Shown here: positions 1-7,964 of the stretch, piece by piece
Position numbering within the stretch: position 1 is the first letter of the stretch
Layout: each line of letters starts with the position of its first letter
Assembly: GCA_002419285.1 (NCBI GenBank)
Contig: DIFU01000041.1
Coordinates: forward strand, 1-17,345
Source: Prolixibacteraceae bacterium UBA5740
Lineage (GTDB): Bacteria > Bacteroidota > Bacteroidia > Bacteroidales > Prolixibacteraceae
Direction of reading: 5' to 3'
Length of the DNA: 17,345 nt
Program-made: the position numbers and the translations under genes
Notes under the pieces: model-generated
What the model saw: the letters and a program-made list of their open reading frames with translations, nothing else
Told to the model about the DNA's origin: nothing
Database searches by the model: none

Positions 1-544
1 TGAACAGAAAATGGGGATTTAGTTGGTCCTGAAGCGCGTTATAGTCGTTCTTTAACTGAAGTTGTTTCAACTCCTCCACCTCCTTTTGGGCGAGAATCCA
101 TTTGCTGATGATGCGCAGACTGAGTGAAACGACCACAATGATGAAAACGAAGATCAACCCGAAAGAGAACATCAGCCAGGTGAAGGGTTGCTGAAGCACT
201 TCCACATTGTGTATCTGCGTCTCGAAATACAAGAGTGCCAGGAAACCGATAAAAAGACTCAGCACGAAGTGCAGCAATACGCGTAATTTGATGCGTGATG
301 GTATGGGGAAGTATCTTTCAGAAATGTTGTCGAGCAGGACATTTATCTCGGTGACGATGTTGAACACGATAATCACCCTGATGTATTGGCTGACAGGCAA
401 TTGGACGCCATTGTCGGCGAGCATGTTGGCCGAGACTAGCATAAAAGCCAGGGCCACGGCACTGACTGATCCCAGCCTGAACAGGATATACCTCCCTTTA
501 TAAGAGGAAAGGTCACTGATGAATAGTAGTTCCTTGTTGTTCAT
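1..544 (-). CDS. LytS/YehU-type membrane sensor histidine kinase, N-terminal part (cut by window edge)
   Basis: About 181 residues are visible, starting at ATG 544-542 and running off the left edge. Four hydrophobic segments come first (roughly residues 19-42, 50-65, 84-105 and 118-145). A charged helical linker rich in K/E/Q follows (about 148-170), then LKNDYNALQDQLNPHFLF, the hallmark of the His_kinase (PF06580) family, in which the His of PHF is the phospho-acceptor. The ATPase half lies outside the window. Such kinases normally signal to a LytTR-type response regulator, which would be expected further left but is not seen. The gene follows the TolC-type gene on the same strand after 78 nt, so it may be read through from the efflux operon; a possible private -7 box lies at 600-607. 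The frame stays open upstream to a stop near 600, so a TTG start about 16 codons earlier is possible. Family call is firm; the signal sensed is unknown. Confidence 0.9.
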   Translation of the reverse strand, partial: MNNKELLFISDLSSYKGRYILFRLGSVSAVALAFMLVSANMLADNGVQLPVSQYIRVIIVFNIVTEINVLLDNISERYFPIPSRIKLRVLLHFVLSLFIGFLALLYFETQIHNVEVLQQPFTWLMFSFGLIFVFIIVVVSLSLRIISKWILAQKEVEELKQLQLKNDYNALQDQLNPHFLF

Positions 545-599
545 TTCTTTCAGAACCTTGGCTGCTGGTATGAAATAGGCCGGCAACTGGTTGTTTTGT

Positions 600-607
600 C
601 AAATTTA
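600..607 (-). promoter_or_regulatory. Possible -7 box for the LytS-type kinase gene
   Basis: The minus strand reads TAAATTTG, an exact match to the Bacteroidota -7 element TAnnTTTG, 55 nt upstream of the kinase ATG and just after the TolC-type stop. No TTTG -33 element sits at the expected distance. The motif is short and the gap is AT-rich, so this could be chance. Confidence 0.3.
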
Positions 608-622
608 CTTTATTGGTGCCAT

Positions 623-2026
623 TTATTTCAGGTTTCCCGAAGCTTTTAGCCAGGCTGTCTCCTTCATTTTCAGGTCGGCGCCTGCCTCGATTATTTCACT
701 TCGGGCATTCTGCCACTGTGCCTGAGCTTCCAGCAGGTCGGTCAATATTCCCATTCCCAGCTCATAATTGTCACTTTCGACACGCAGGTTTTCCTCAGCC
801 TGTAGGAGAGCCTCCCGGGCCATGCCAACGCGGATCATGGCGTCGGAAAGGTTTAGCCTGGCCTGCTCCATTTCAAGGGTCAGCAGTTTTTCGTTCTTTT
901 CGAGTTCCGCTTTTTTGATTTCCAGGTCCTTACGTGCCGAAAGCTGTTTTTGTCGGCCTTCACCCCAATGAAATATCGGAACCTTTAATGATCCGATCAG
1001 GCTGGCGTTGGAAGAATTATAATCTGTCTGGCTGATCTCAATGCCTCCAATGTTGTTGAATCCCAGACTGATTCCTGCTGTGGGTAGAAAATCGGCTCTC
1101 ACTATTTTGAGCTGTTGCTCAGCCAGTTCGGTGTTTTTCTGAAGGAGCCGGAATTCAGGCCGGTTTTTCAGGTCGGCGGTTACCAATCCCTGTGAAGCCA
1201 TAACGGGACCAACAAAAACGGTATCGGTGGTTATGATGGGGGTATCAAAAGGAAGGCCTGTCAGGCGACATAGGGCCATGCGTGTCAGCTCCCTGCCGCT
1301 GCGGGCTTTCTGGAGCTGTAGCCTGGCTTCGTTGTGTTTCACCTTGACTTTCAACAGCTCGTTCTGGGTGGTCATTCCTGTTTCAAAGGCATGTTGCACT
1401 TGTTTTTCCAGGGTTTCCAGAAGCAAAGTGTAGGATTCGGCCAGTCTGACCTTCTCCTGTACAGATACATAGAGCCAGTAGGCCTGGTCGGTTTCATAGA
1501 GGGTGTTGGTTTGGGTCCATTCCAGGTTTTCCTTCGCCATTTCGGTGGCGATTCGGGTCATCTGGCTGGCTGCATTGATTTTGCCACCGGTATAGATGGG
1601 CTGTTCAAGACTGATTCCGGCCAGGTATGCTCCCTTGAGGCTGATGGCCAGAGGCATCCATGCATACATGTTGAAAACCGGATTGCCATCGGGTCCGACC
1701 ACCACTTCACCGGTTACCGGGTGGGTCGTGACATTGGGAACCAATTCTCCCGTGATTGGGTTGGGAACGGCGGTCGGCATATACAACTCTTGCTCAATGT
1801 CCTTGTTCATCCAAAGCCCCATGGCATTTCCCGAGAGGGAAGGGAGATAGTTTGTCCTGACTGCAGCCCTTTCTGCCTCTGCTTTTTCTATCTGCAGCCT
1901 GGCGATATTCATGGACTCGCTGTTTTCGAGTGCCAGACTCCGGCTCTCTTCAAGGGAGAGCCTGGTCTGGGAGGAGAGGCTGTAGGCGATAATCAGTAAA
2001 CAGAGTGTTATGGTGCTTTTCTTCAT
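623..2026 (-). CDS. TolC-family outer membrane efflux channel
   Basis: A 467-residue outer-membrane factor that would form the exit duct of the tripartite pump encoded just upstream. I start it at ATG 2026-2024, which gives a classic signal peptide (MKKSTITLCLLIIAYSLSSQ, cut near residue 20) and sits 4 nt after the pump stop. A longer in-frame start at 2122 would overlap the pump gene and bury the signal peptide. The mature protein shows the duplicated OEP (PF02321) pattern: LSLEESRSLALENS at the start of the first half, long amphipathic helices with coiled-coil character, the strand segment ISLEQPIYTGGKIN (about 138-151), and in the second half LKVPIFHWGEGRQKQ followed by a further long helix. 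Length is normal for the family. Odd feature: a Pro/Gly/Asn-rich insert at about 80-120 carries two PxTGEV-like repeats. Substrate cannot be read from the sequence. Confidence 0.92.
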   Translation of the reverse strand: MKKSTITLCLLIIAYSLSSQTRLSLEESRSLALENSESMNIARLQIEKAEAERAAVRTNYLPSLSGNAMGLWMNKDIEQELYMPTAVPNPITGELVPNVTTHPVTGEVVVGPDGNPVFNMYAWMPLAISLKGAYLAGISLEQPIYTGGKINAASQMTRIATEMAKENLEWTQTNTLYETDQAYWLYVSVQEKVRLAESYTLLLETLEKQVQHAFETGMTTQNELLKVKVKHNEARLQLQKARSGRELTRMALCRLTGLPFDTPIITTDTVFVGPVMASQGLVTADLKNRPEFRLLQKNTELAEQQLKIVRADFLPTAGISLGFNNIGGIEISQTDYNSSNASLIGSLKVPIFHWGEGRQKQLSARKDLEIKKAELEKNEKLLTLEMEQARLNLSDAMIRVGMAREALLQAEENLRVESDNYELGMGILTDLLEAQAQWQNARSEIIEAGADLKMKETAWLKASGNLK

Positions 2027-2030
2027 GGCG

Positions 2031-5000
2031 TTAAGCGTAAAATTTTTGGTTCGACGGGTCTTTGGGAGTGGAAGGAACCGGATATTCCGTTTCATGTTTG
2101 TCGATGTGGAAAAAGAATGCATACAAAATGGGAACGAAAATCAGGGTGATGATGGTCCCAATCAGGAGGCCGCTGATGATCGTTACGGCCATGCTGCTGT
2201 ACATCGGGTCGGTAAAGAGCGGCAACATACCCAGGATTGTGGTGAGCGATGCCATGACAACAGGACGGGTTCTCGACATGGTAGCCTGCATCAGGGCGGT
2301 ATATCTCGGGATTCCTTCGCCAATCTGTTTTTCGATTTCGTCGAGCAGCACGATCGAGTTCTTGATCAGCATACCCAAAAGCCCGATGGCTCCCACGATG
2401 GCCATAAAGGTGAACGGTGACCCGGTGAGTACCAGTCCGGGCACAATGCCAATGGCAGTCAGCGGAATGACAGCCAGCACGATGAGCGTCTTCTTCACGT
2501 CGTTGAACAACAACATTAGGATGAGCAGGATGAGCATAATCGAAACGGGGAGGTAGCTAAAGATGTTTTTCAAGGCACTTTTCTGCAGTTCATGTTCTCC
2601 CACCCACTCGTATGAATAACCGGCGGGGAGGTCGATGGCTTCGATATCCTTCATCATGGATTTGCGCACCTGGGCCGGACTGGAGCCTTCAATCGGATCG
2701 CATTGCGCCTGAATTGATCGCTGGCCATTGGTCCTGCGTACGAGGGTTTCTTCCCATTCCAGATTGGTGCCTGTGGTCACGGCACTCAAAGGCTGTGGTT
2801 TGATGACCTGGCCTGTCAGGTCCTGGATGGTTTTAGTACCGAGTATGACGTCCTGGACATCTTCCTGCTGAATGCTGCCGAGGCTTGGGATCATGCCCCA
2901 AACCGGTATATCGTCAAGTTTCTGTGGATTGGAGCCGTCGCTGTTTCGGGTTTTCAGCATGATCCCGTATTCGGTCTGCCCGTCGTAATAGTTTCCAAGG
3001 GGAATGCCTGAGGTGGCCGCCAACAGGGCATTGCTCACATCGGATCGACTGATCCCTGCACTGCTGGCAAGTTGCTGGCTGTACTGGGCCACCAGCGATT
3101 TCCCCATGGGATTCCAGTCGTCACCGATGGTATATTTGTCGGTATACGGATTGCGGAGCATGATTTCCTGTGCCTGACGGCTCAGATCATGGAGAACCGC
3201 CGGATCGGGGCCCCGGAACTCGACCTCCACGGTGTGGGATGCCTTGATCGACAGGTTGTATTTTCGTATCCGGATGGAGGCATCCGGGAAATTCGCATTC
3301 AGGTATTGTTCGAGGATGGGCTTCATCCGGACCATGGTGGGGTAGTCCTCAAAATTCACTATCAGTTCCCCGTAGTTGTCGCCGGCTTCACCGATGGCCC
3401 TTACAAGGCAATACCTCGAGGGGGTCATGCCATGGCTGCTGACTACCATTTGAACTTCCGGAAGTCCGAGAAGGTGTTCCGAAATCTGTTGCAGGTCATG
3501 GTTCACCTGGTTCGGACTGGTGCCGTCGGGGAGGATATATTCGACATAAACCTGGTTATAGTTGAAGTCGGGGAAAAAGGTGTTTTTAATGTTCTTCACA
3601 TTCAGTCCGGCGAGGAGCATCAAAACTGAAGCGACAGCGATGGTCGGGATTTTGTGGTTGATGAGGAAGGAGAGGGAACTCCTGACCACTGTATACATCT
3701 TTCCTTCGTGGGAGTGCCTGTTTTCGCTACTCTGCGTGACTTTCAGGAATTTATCGGCAAAAAGGGGAACCTGGGTAAGGGCAAGAATCCAGCTGATCAG
3801 CAGGGATATGCAAAGGACAACAAATAAGTCTCGGGCATAAGTGCCGGCAGTGTCTTTTGAAAGATAGACCGGAAGAAAGGCCGTTACGGCAATGAGGGTA
3901 GCACCCAGCAGGGGCCATGCCGTCCTACGGGCCGATCGGGTGAGGGCCGTAGGTCGGTCGGTGCCTTTGTGAAGGTCGACCAATATGCCGTCGATGACCA
4001 CGATGGCATTGTCGACCAGCATCCCCATGGCCACGATGAACGCTCCCAGGGAGATTCGCTGCAGGGTCCCGTCGGCTACCAGCAGGATAGGAAAGGTGGC
4101 CAGTACAGTCAGCACCAGTCCGGCGCCAATGATCAGTCCGCTTCGCAACCCCATGGTGATCATCAAAACGATGACCACGATAACCACCGAGGCAACGAGG
4201 TTCCACATAAATCCATGGATGGAATCACGAACCTTGTCGGGCTGGAAGAATACTTTTTCAAACTCAACGCCTGCCGGCAAGTAGTTTTGAATTTCAGTCA
4301 TTCTTGCCTCAACGCGATCACCAACCTTCAGGATATTTTCTCCGCTTTCCATGGATATGGAAATGGCCAGTGCCTTTTCGTTGTTGACAAACATGGTGTT
4401 TCGCAGGGGCTTTGCATAATCGTTTTCGATGGTGGCAATATCGCCCAATCGGAACAGGTCGCCCTGGACCCCCTGGATCATGATGTTTCCAAGGTCGTCG
4501 ATATCTTTGATTTCATCACTGACGTCGACCCGGATCATCTGGTCACCGGTTTCAAGAACTCCCGGGTATACCACCTTGTTTTGTCCGGCAATGGCCGACA
4601 TGATCTGGATCGGGAATACTCCCAGCCGCCCCATGGTCTCTGTCGATATGATAATATTGGCAACGGGTGATTGGTTCCCGTAAATCTGGACCCTGTTGAC
4701 CCCCTCGATGTCGAGCATTCGTCGCTTTACATATTCGGCATAGCGATTCATTTCCTCATACGAATAATCCTCGGCGGTCATGGCATAGAACATCCCGTAC
4801 ACATCGCCAAAGTCATCAATGACAATGGGGGGTTGCGCGCCGGCAGGCAATTTCGTGGCAGCTGCACCCACCTTCCTGCGCATGAACTCCCATCGCTGTT
4901 GTATTTCATGCTGCGGGACGGTCATCTCAAGTTCAACAGTGATCATGGAGACATTGTCTTCCGATTTCGACATGATCAGGTTCAGGTCAGAGAGGGTGTT

Positions 5001-5213
5001 GAGTTCATTTTCAAGGACATCGGTTACCTGAAGCTCCACCTCATGGGCTGATGCCCCGGGGTAGATGGTTACCACCCTGGCCTGCATGATGACGATTTCA
5101 GGATCTTCAAGCTTGCTGATGGAGCGGAAAGAGAGAATCCCGCCAATGACGATGGCCACCAGCAGAAAATAGAAAATCGCTTTTTTTCTGAATACCATTT
5201 CAGTGATCAGCAT
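2031..5213 (-). CDS. RND efflux transporter permease (AcrB-like)
   Basis: A 1060-residue proton-driven inner-membrane pump of the RND family. Visible features: TM1 near residues 14-30; the LEDPEIVIMQARV segment opening the first periplasmic loop; TM2-6 around 335-480; TM7 near 523-540; a second large periplasmic loop; and TM8-12 from about 885 to 1036. The TM4 proton-relay motif reads GMLVDNAIVVID (about 398-409). It keeps the first Asp of the AcrB Asp407-Asp408 pair but has Asn in the second position. The TM10 lysine is kept (GMLIKNSIVLLDE, near 951). I choose ATG 5213-5211, which overlaps the adaptor stop by one base (TGATG); a GTG at 5216 is an in-frame alternative. It is translationally coupled to the adaptor and followed 4 nt later by the channel gene. 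Residues IVVID and the full length fit multidrug-type pumps rather than the heavy-metal CzcA group, but the substrate is unknown. Confidence 0.95.
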   Translation of the reverse strand: MLITEMVFRKKAIFYFLLVAIVIGGILSFRSISKLEDPEIVIMQARVVTIYPGASAHEVELQVTDVLENELNTLSDLNLIMSKSEDNVSMITVELEMTVPQHEIQQRWEFMRRKVGAAATKLPAGAQPPIVIDDFGDVYGMFYAMTAEDYSYEEMNRYAEYVKRRMLDIEGVNRVQIYGNQSPVANIIISTETMGRLGVFPIQIMSAIAGQNKVVYPGVLETGDQMIRVDVSDEIKDIDDLGNIMIQGVQGDLFRLGDIATIENDYAKPLRNTMFVNNEKALAISISMESGENILKVGDRVEARMTEIQNYLPAGVEFEKVFFQPDKVRDSIHGFMWNLVASVVIVVIVLMITMGLRSGLIIGAGLVLTVLATFPILLVADGTLQRISLGAFIVAMGMLVDNAIVVIDGILVDLHKGTDRPTALTRSARRTAWPLLGATLIAVTAFLPVYLSKDTAGTYARDLFVVLCISLLISWILALTQVPLFADKFLKVTQSSENRHSHEGKMYTVVRSSLSFLINHKIPTIAVASVLMLLAGLNVKNIKNTFFPDFNYNQVYVEYILPDGTSPNQVNHDLQQISEHLLGLPEVQMVVSSHGMTPSRYCLVRAIGEAGDNYGELIVNFEDYPTMVRMKPILEQYLNANFPDASIRIRKYNLSIKASHTVEVEFRGPDPAVLHDLSRQAQEIMLRNPYTDKYTIGDDWNPMGKSLVAQYSQQLASSAGISRSDVSNALLAATSGIPLGNYYDGQTEYGIMLKTRNSDGSNPQKLDDIPVWGMIPSLGSIQQEDVQDVILGTKTIQDLTGQVIKPQPLSAVTTGTNLEWEETLVRRTNGQRSIQAQCDPIEGSSPAQVRKSMMKDIEAIDLPAGYSYEWVGEHELQKSALKNIFSYLPVSIMLILLILMLLFNDVKKTLIVLAVIPLTAIGIVPGLVLTGSPFTFMAIVGAIGLLGMLIKNSIVLLDEIEKQIGEGIPRYTALMQATMSRTRPVVMASLTTILGMLPLFTDPMYSSMAVTIISGLLIGTIITLIFVPILYAFFFHIDKHETEYPVPSTPKDPSNQKFYA

Positions 5214-6277
5214 CACATCAGTCCTCCCACGTTGGTTTCAGAAGCAGGTTGAATCCTTTCAACCTGCAAAGCGTCTTGCATGACATTAATGCCTGAGACC
5301 ACGATTTCATCGGTTTCGGACAAGCCCGACTGTATGCGGATTTGCCCGCTGCCTGCCATTTCACCGGTCAGCACTTCCTGTTTCCTGACCGATGAGGACG
5401 CAGATTCAAACAGCCATACATACGATTTGCCATTTTCATGGAAGAGTGCCTTCAGTGGGATGGACAACGGCTGGTCGTCCTGGTTTTGGACGCGGATGGT
5501 GACATTGACCGGCATGCCCGGCGACAGGCGTGGGTCGAGATCAGGATTGAGGCTGAAGGTTGCCCTGTAGAGCTGGCTATTGTTGGCTTTCATGCGGTAG
5601 CTGACCAGGCGGAGCGGGAATTCGGAATCGGAAACCAGGGGTTGTGTGCAGTAATAGTCTGAAAAGTGATCCTTTTGGATGAACAGGGCCATAGGCAGGT
5701 CCACCTCCACCAGGTAAGATTTTACATTGATCAGGGTGGCAATGGTCATTCCGGTGTTCACCATTTCACCTTCCTCGTATTTCACTGACTGGATAAATCC
5801 TGAGAATGGAGCGAACAACCGGGTATCTTGCAGCTGGTCTTCAGCATTTTTCAGCTTCATCCTGAGCATTTTTTCGCCCGAAACCGCTTTTTCGTAATCA
5901 TTGTCGGCCACACTTTTCCGGTTGTTGAGTTCAGTCAGACGATCAAATTCGGCCTTCACCTGGTCGTATTGTGCCTGGTAAACAGATTGTTGTATTTCGT
6001 AATCGCGAGGATCGATCTCTGCAATCAGCTGTCCTTCACGCACATAATCCCCCTCTTTAACGTGAATTCGTTGAATGGGACCGGCTACCCTGAAGGCCAG
6101 GTTTACTTCGGCGGTTTCCCTGATGGTGCCCGTGAATTCGTGGGCGATAAGTGCAGTTTCCGCAGTGGGATGGGCGATGTGGACCCTTCTAACGGTTTCT
6201 GGTGAAACGTGTTCCCTTGGGGAACACGAAGTAATGGCCCATATCGCCATGATAAAGGCCGCTGAACGGAATTTCAT
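5213..6277 (-). CDS. RND efflux periplasmic adaptor (HlyD/MFP family), lipoprotein
   Basis: A membrane-fusion adaptor that would bridge the RND pump and the TolC-type channel. Starting at ATG 6277 it has 354 residues and a textbook lipoprotein signal, MKFRSAAFIMAIWAITSC, with the lipidated Cys at 18. In-frame ATGs at 6289 and 6313 are possible and none has a strong ribosome binding site. Domain order: first half of the lipoyl-like fold (about 58-93, with VKEGDYVREGQLIAEID); a helical hairpin (94-153); the returning lipoyl half (RLFAPFSGFIQSVKYEEGE, about 153-171); then the beta-barrel and membrane-proximal domain ending near IVVSGINVMQDALQVERI. First gene of the pump operon; its TGA overlaps the pump ATG. 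About 225 nt of upstream DNA presumably hold the operon promoter, but I find no exact -7 box there; the nearest, TGTATTTG at 6399-6406, has one mismatch. Confidence 0.93.
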   Translation of the reverse strand: MKFRSAAFIMAIWAITSCSPREHVSPETVRRVHIAHPTAETALIAHEFTGTIRETAEVNLAFRVAGPIQRIHVKEGDYVREGQLIAEIDPRDYEIQQSVYQAQYDQVKAEFDRLTELNNRKSVADNDYEKAVSGEKMLRMKLKNAEDQLQDTRLFAPFSGFIQSVKYEEGEMVNTGMTIATLINVKSYLVEVDLPMALFIQKDHFSDYYCTQPLVSDSEFPLRLVSYRMKANNSQLYRATFSLNPDLDPRLSPGMPVNVTIRVQNQDDQPLSIPLKALFHENGKSYVWLFESASSSVRKQEVLTGEMAGSGQIRIQSGLSETDEIVVSGINVMQDALQVERIQPASETNVGGLM

Positions 6278-6501
6278 TCTGTGGAACATTGGTTGTTTTC
6301 TTTGTTGTTTCATCCTTGTATTGTATCGTCAGCTGTATCAGCAAGGCCTTCAGTCACAATAATGGTTGGCTGCAGTTGCCTTGCAGAGATCTGATTGCCA
6401 AATACATCCCGAATATTATGCGCCTTATGGTCAAAGATTCGAAATTCGCGGTAAAGGAACAGATGCGAAAGTTAGGCTGAACTAATTTCTTGCTGAACTG
6501 C

Positions 6502-6529
6502 AAAAAAGCCTTCCTGAAATGAGGATAGC
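6502..6529 (-). terminator. Rho-independent terminator after the NlpC/P60 gene
   Basis: Read on the minus strand, GCTATCCT - CATTTC - AGGAAGGC forms an 8-bp stem with one G-T wobble and one A-A mismatch. It is followed at once by six T residues. It begins 43 nt after the NlpC/P60 stop codon, separating that gene from the efflux operon downstream. The imperfect stem keeps confidence moderate. Confidence 0.5.
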
Positions 6530-6572
6530 CCTTCTGAAATCGGAGGGTGTTTGGGTAGTTTGGGAAAAGTTT

Positions 6573-7109
6573 TTATTGGAAGACGCGGGTTCCGAAGACG
6601 AATCGCTGGTTCCACCAGGGATTGTCGAGGGGAGTGATGATCACGCCCGATGAGGTGGAAGCATGGATAAACCGGTTGTTGCCCAGAAAGATACCGACAT
6701 GGGTGATATAATCGGCAGTGTTGTACGACAGGGTGAAGAAAACCAGGTCGCCGCGACGGAGGGCGTTTCGGTCGGTAATGATGCGGCCATACCGGGCCTG
6801 GTCCTGCGACCTGCGCGGCAAATCAATCCGGTGTTCCGCAAAGGAGGCATAGGTGAGCCCTGAGCAATCCATGCAACGTTCGGTGGTGCCGCCCATGCAG
6901 TGGGGAGCCCCCAGAAACCGGTGGGCCGTCTTGATGACCTGTTCGGGCTTGGTGCGACCGGTATCCAGTTTCTTCCCGGTGCCACTGTCGATGAAAGCCT
7001 TCATGCGGCTGTCGGCAACCACGGGAGAGGCAGTTGGCAGGTTTCTGTGGCTGCACGATGCAAAGCCAACAGAAATAGCCAAAATTATCAGAAGCCACGA
7101 TTTTGGCAT
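6573..7109 (-). CDS. NlpC/P60 family lipoprotein cell-wall peptidase
   Basis: A secreted, lipid-anchored Cys peptidase of the NlpC/P60 family; members usually cleave gamma-D-glutamyl-diamino acid links in peptidoglycan peptides. From ATG 7109 it is 178 residues with signal MPKSWLLIILAISVGFASC (lipidated Cys 19). An in-frame ATG at 7145 would add 12 residues before the signal. The catalytic triad is visible: Cys82 in CMDCSGLTYASF, His137 in THVGIFLG and His149 in FIHASTSSG. The conserved RRGDLVFF strand lies at about 118-125. Only about 45 linker residues separate the lipid anchor from the single catalytic domain, so it carries no SH3 or LysM targeting domain. The gene lies 102 nt after the GyrI-like gene on the same strand and ends at a likely terminator, so it may be the last gene of that transcript or a single unit. 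Confidence 0.92.
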   Translation of the reverse strand: MPKSWLLIILAISVGFASCSHRNLPTASPVVADSRMKAFIDSGTGKKLDTGRTKPEQVIKTAHRFLGAPHCMGGTTERCMDCSGLTYASFAEHRIDLPRRSQDQARYGRIITDRNALRRGDLVFFTLSYNTADYITHVGIFLGNNRFIHASTSSGVIITPLDNPWWNQRFVFGTRVFQ

Positions 7110-7211
7110 GAAAGACGTGGATGAGTTATAACCGGTCATTCTCATATCATGGTGTCGTGTGCGAAACTAATAAAATTCTGGTACTACGAAAGGGGAAAAG
7201 TAATTGCCAAA

Positions 7212-7712
7212 TCACATCAAAAGCGGTTTTATGGGAATCCAGATTTCTTCTTCGGCATTCGGATCCGCAGCATTGTAATTTTCCCCCAGGATCTCGAAAT
7301 GGGGCCGGTCGTCAATCACATAACCTGAGTCGGGTAGCCATATGCCAAAAATGTGGGAGAAGATGGCAGGATCGTTGCCGGGACCTTTATAATGGAAAAC
7401 GGCATAAAGTCCGGCAGCTAGTTCAAAGGGTTCCATACCATCAGGTACAATGTTGAAGTCAGTCACCTCAACTGCCGCCCATTTTTCAAAGGTTCTGGCA
7501 AGATCGAACTGTGTGAAATAGTCATTGGGGTAAACCGACAAAGATATATAATCAGTCGTGGTACGGTTCTTTATCTCATTTCGCCGGGGCATGAGTTTTC
7601 GCCAAAGGTCAAGCGCCATGTTGTCGGCTAAACTCATGGATAGTGGCAATCCCATCAGCTTTTTGCCTGAAATGGTCTTAATTTCGGGAATGATTTCCAG
7701 ATTATTTTTCAT
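7212..7712 (-). CDS. Stand-alone GyrI-like / effector-binding domain protein
   Basis: A 166-residue cytoplasmic protein made up of one GyrI-like (SOUL-heme/AraC effector-binding) fold. Supporting segments: TDYISLSVYP (about 53-62), KWAAVEVTDF (77-86), GLYAVFHYKGPG (about 101-112), the helix IFSHIFGIWLPDSGYVIDDRPHFE (117-140, described here by position), and the acidic closing strand EEEIWIPIK (about 154-162). In this family the acidic residue in that last strand lies in the ligand pocket. Many relatives are fused to an AraC or MerR DNA-binding domain; here there is none, so it would act as a free ligand binder or inhibitor. It starts 37 nt after the XRE gene stop, suggesting one transcript with XRE and DUF2975. 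The ligand is unknown. Confidence 0.85.
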   Translation of the reverse strand: MKNNLEIIPEIKTISGKKLMGLPLSMSLADNMALDLWRKLMPRRNEIKNRTTTDYISLSVYPNDYFTQFDLARTFEKWAAVEVTDFNIVPDGMEPFELAAGLYAVFHYKGPGNDPAIFSHIFGIWLPDSGYVIDDRPHFEILGENYNAADPNAEEEIWIPIKPLLM

Positions 7713-7749
7713 GAATGTAAATATAAGGGTTGGTGGGAAAACCTACAAG

Positions 7750-7962
7750 TCAGGCATGGTTTCTGACATATTCCAATATGTCGCCCGGTTGGCAATCCAA
7801 TGCCTGGCAGATGGCCTCCAGGGTACTGAAACGGATGGCCTTTGCCTTGCCTGTTTTCAGGATTGACAGGTTGGAAAGGGTGATGTCGACCTTCGAAGAG
7901 AGTTCGTTCAACGACATTTTCCTTTTTGCCATCATTACGTCGAGGTTTACGGTTATGGCCAT
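7750..7962 (-). CDS. Small XRE-family (Cro/CI-type HTH) regulator, YozG-like
   Basis: A 70-residue protein that is almost entirely one helix-turn-helix domain. MSLNELSSKVDITLSNLSIL (about 16-35) holds the two DNA-reading helices, and FSTLEAICQALDCQPGDILEY (46-65) is the standard closing helical pair of short XRE repressors. It has no ligand or dimerisation domain. The ATG lies 2 nt after the TAG stop of the DUF2975 gene, so the two are probably translationally linked. Short XRE proteins of this type are repeatedly found beside DUF2975 membrane proteins (for example yozG and yoaS in Bacillus subtilis), though the role of the pair is not established. The palindrome at 8518-8535 in front of the operon is the obvious candidate binding site. 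Confidence 0.9.
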   Translation of the reverse strand: MAITVNLDVMMAKRKMSLNELSSKVDITLSNLSILKTGKAKAIRFSTLEAICQALDCQPGDILEYVRNHA

Positions 7963-7964
7963 GG

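Noticed and set aside
1334..1999. Long plus-strand open frame of about 220 codons opposite the TolC-type gene
   Set aside because: It is antisense to a well-supported channel gene, has no recognisable domain and no promoter; it follows from the codon pattern of the real gene.
2027..2122. Longer start for the TolC-type gene overlapping the RND pump
   Set aside because: It would place a charged 32-residue leader before a clear signal peptide; the ATG at 2026 is 4 nt after the pump stop and fits.
3969..4670. Plus-strand open frame of about 230 codons opposite the RND pump
   Set aside because: Composition is dominated by His, Gln, Asp and Gly, as expected for the reverse complement of membrane-helix codons, and the pump frame is intact with all landmarks.
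6314..6501. Promoter for the efflux operon (TGTATTTG at 6399-6406 with TTTG at 6432-6435)
   Set aside because: The -7 box has a mismatch and the spacing to the TTTG is about 25 nt instead of 19-21, so the match is not good enough to list as a feature.
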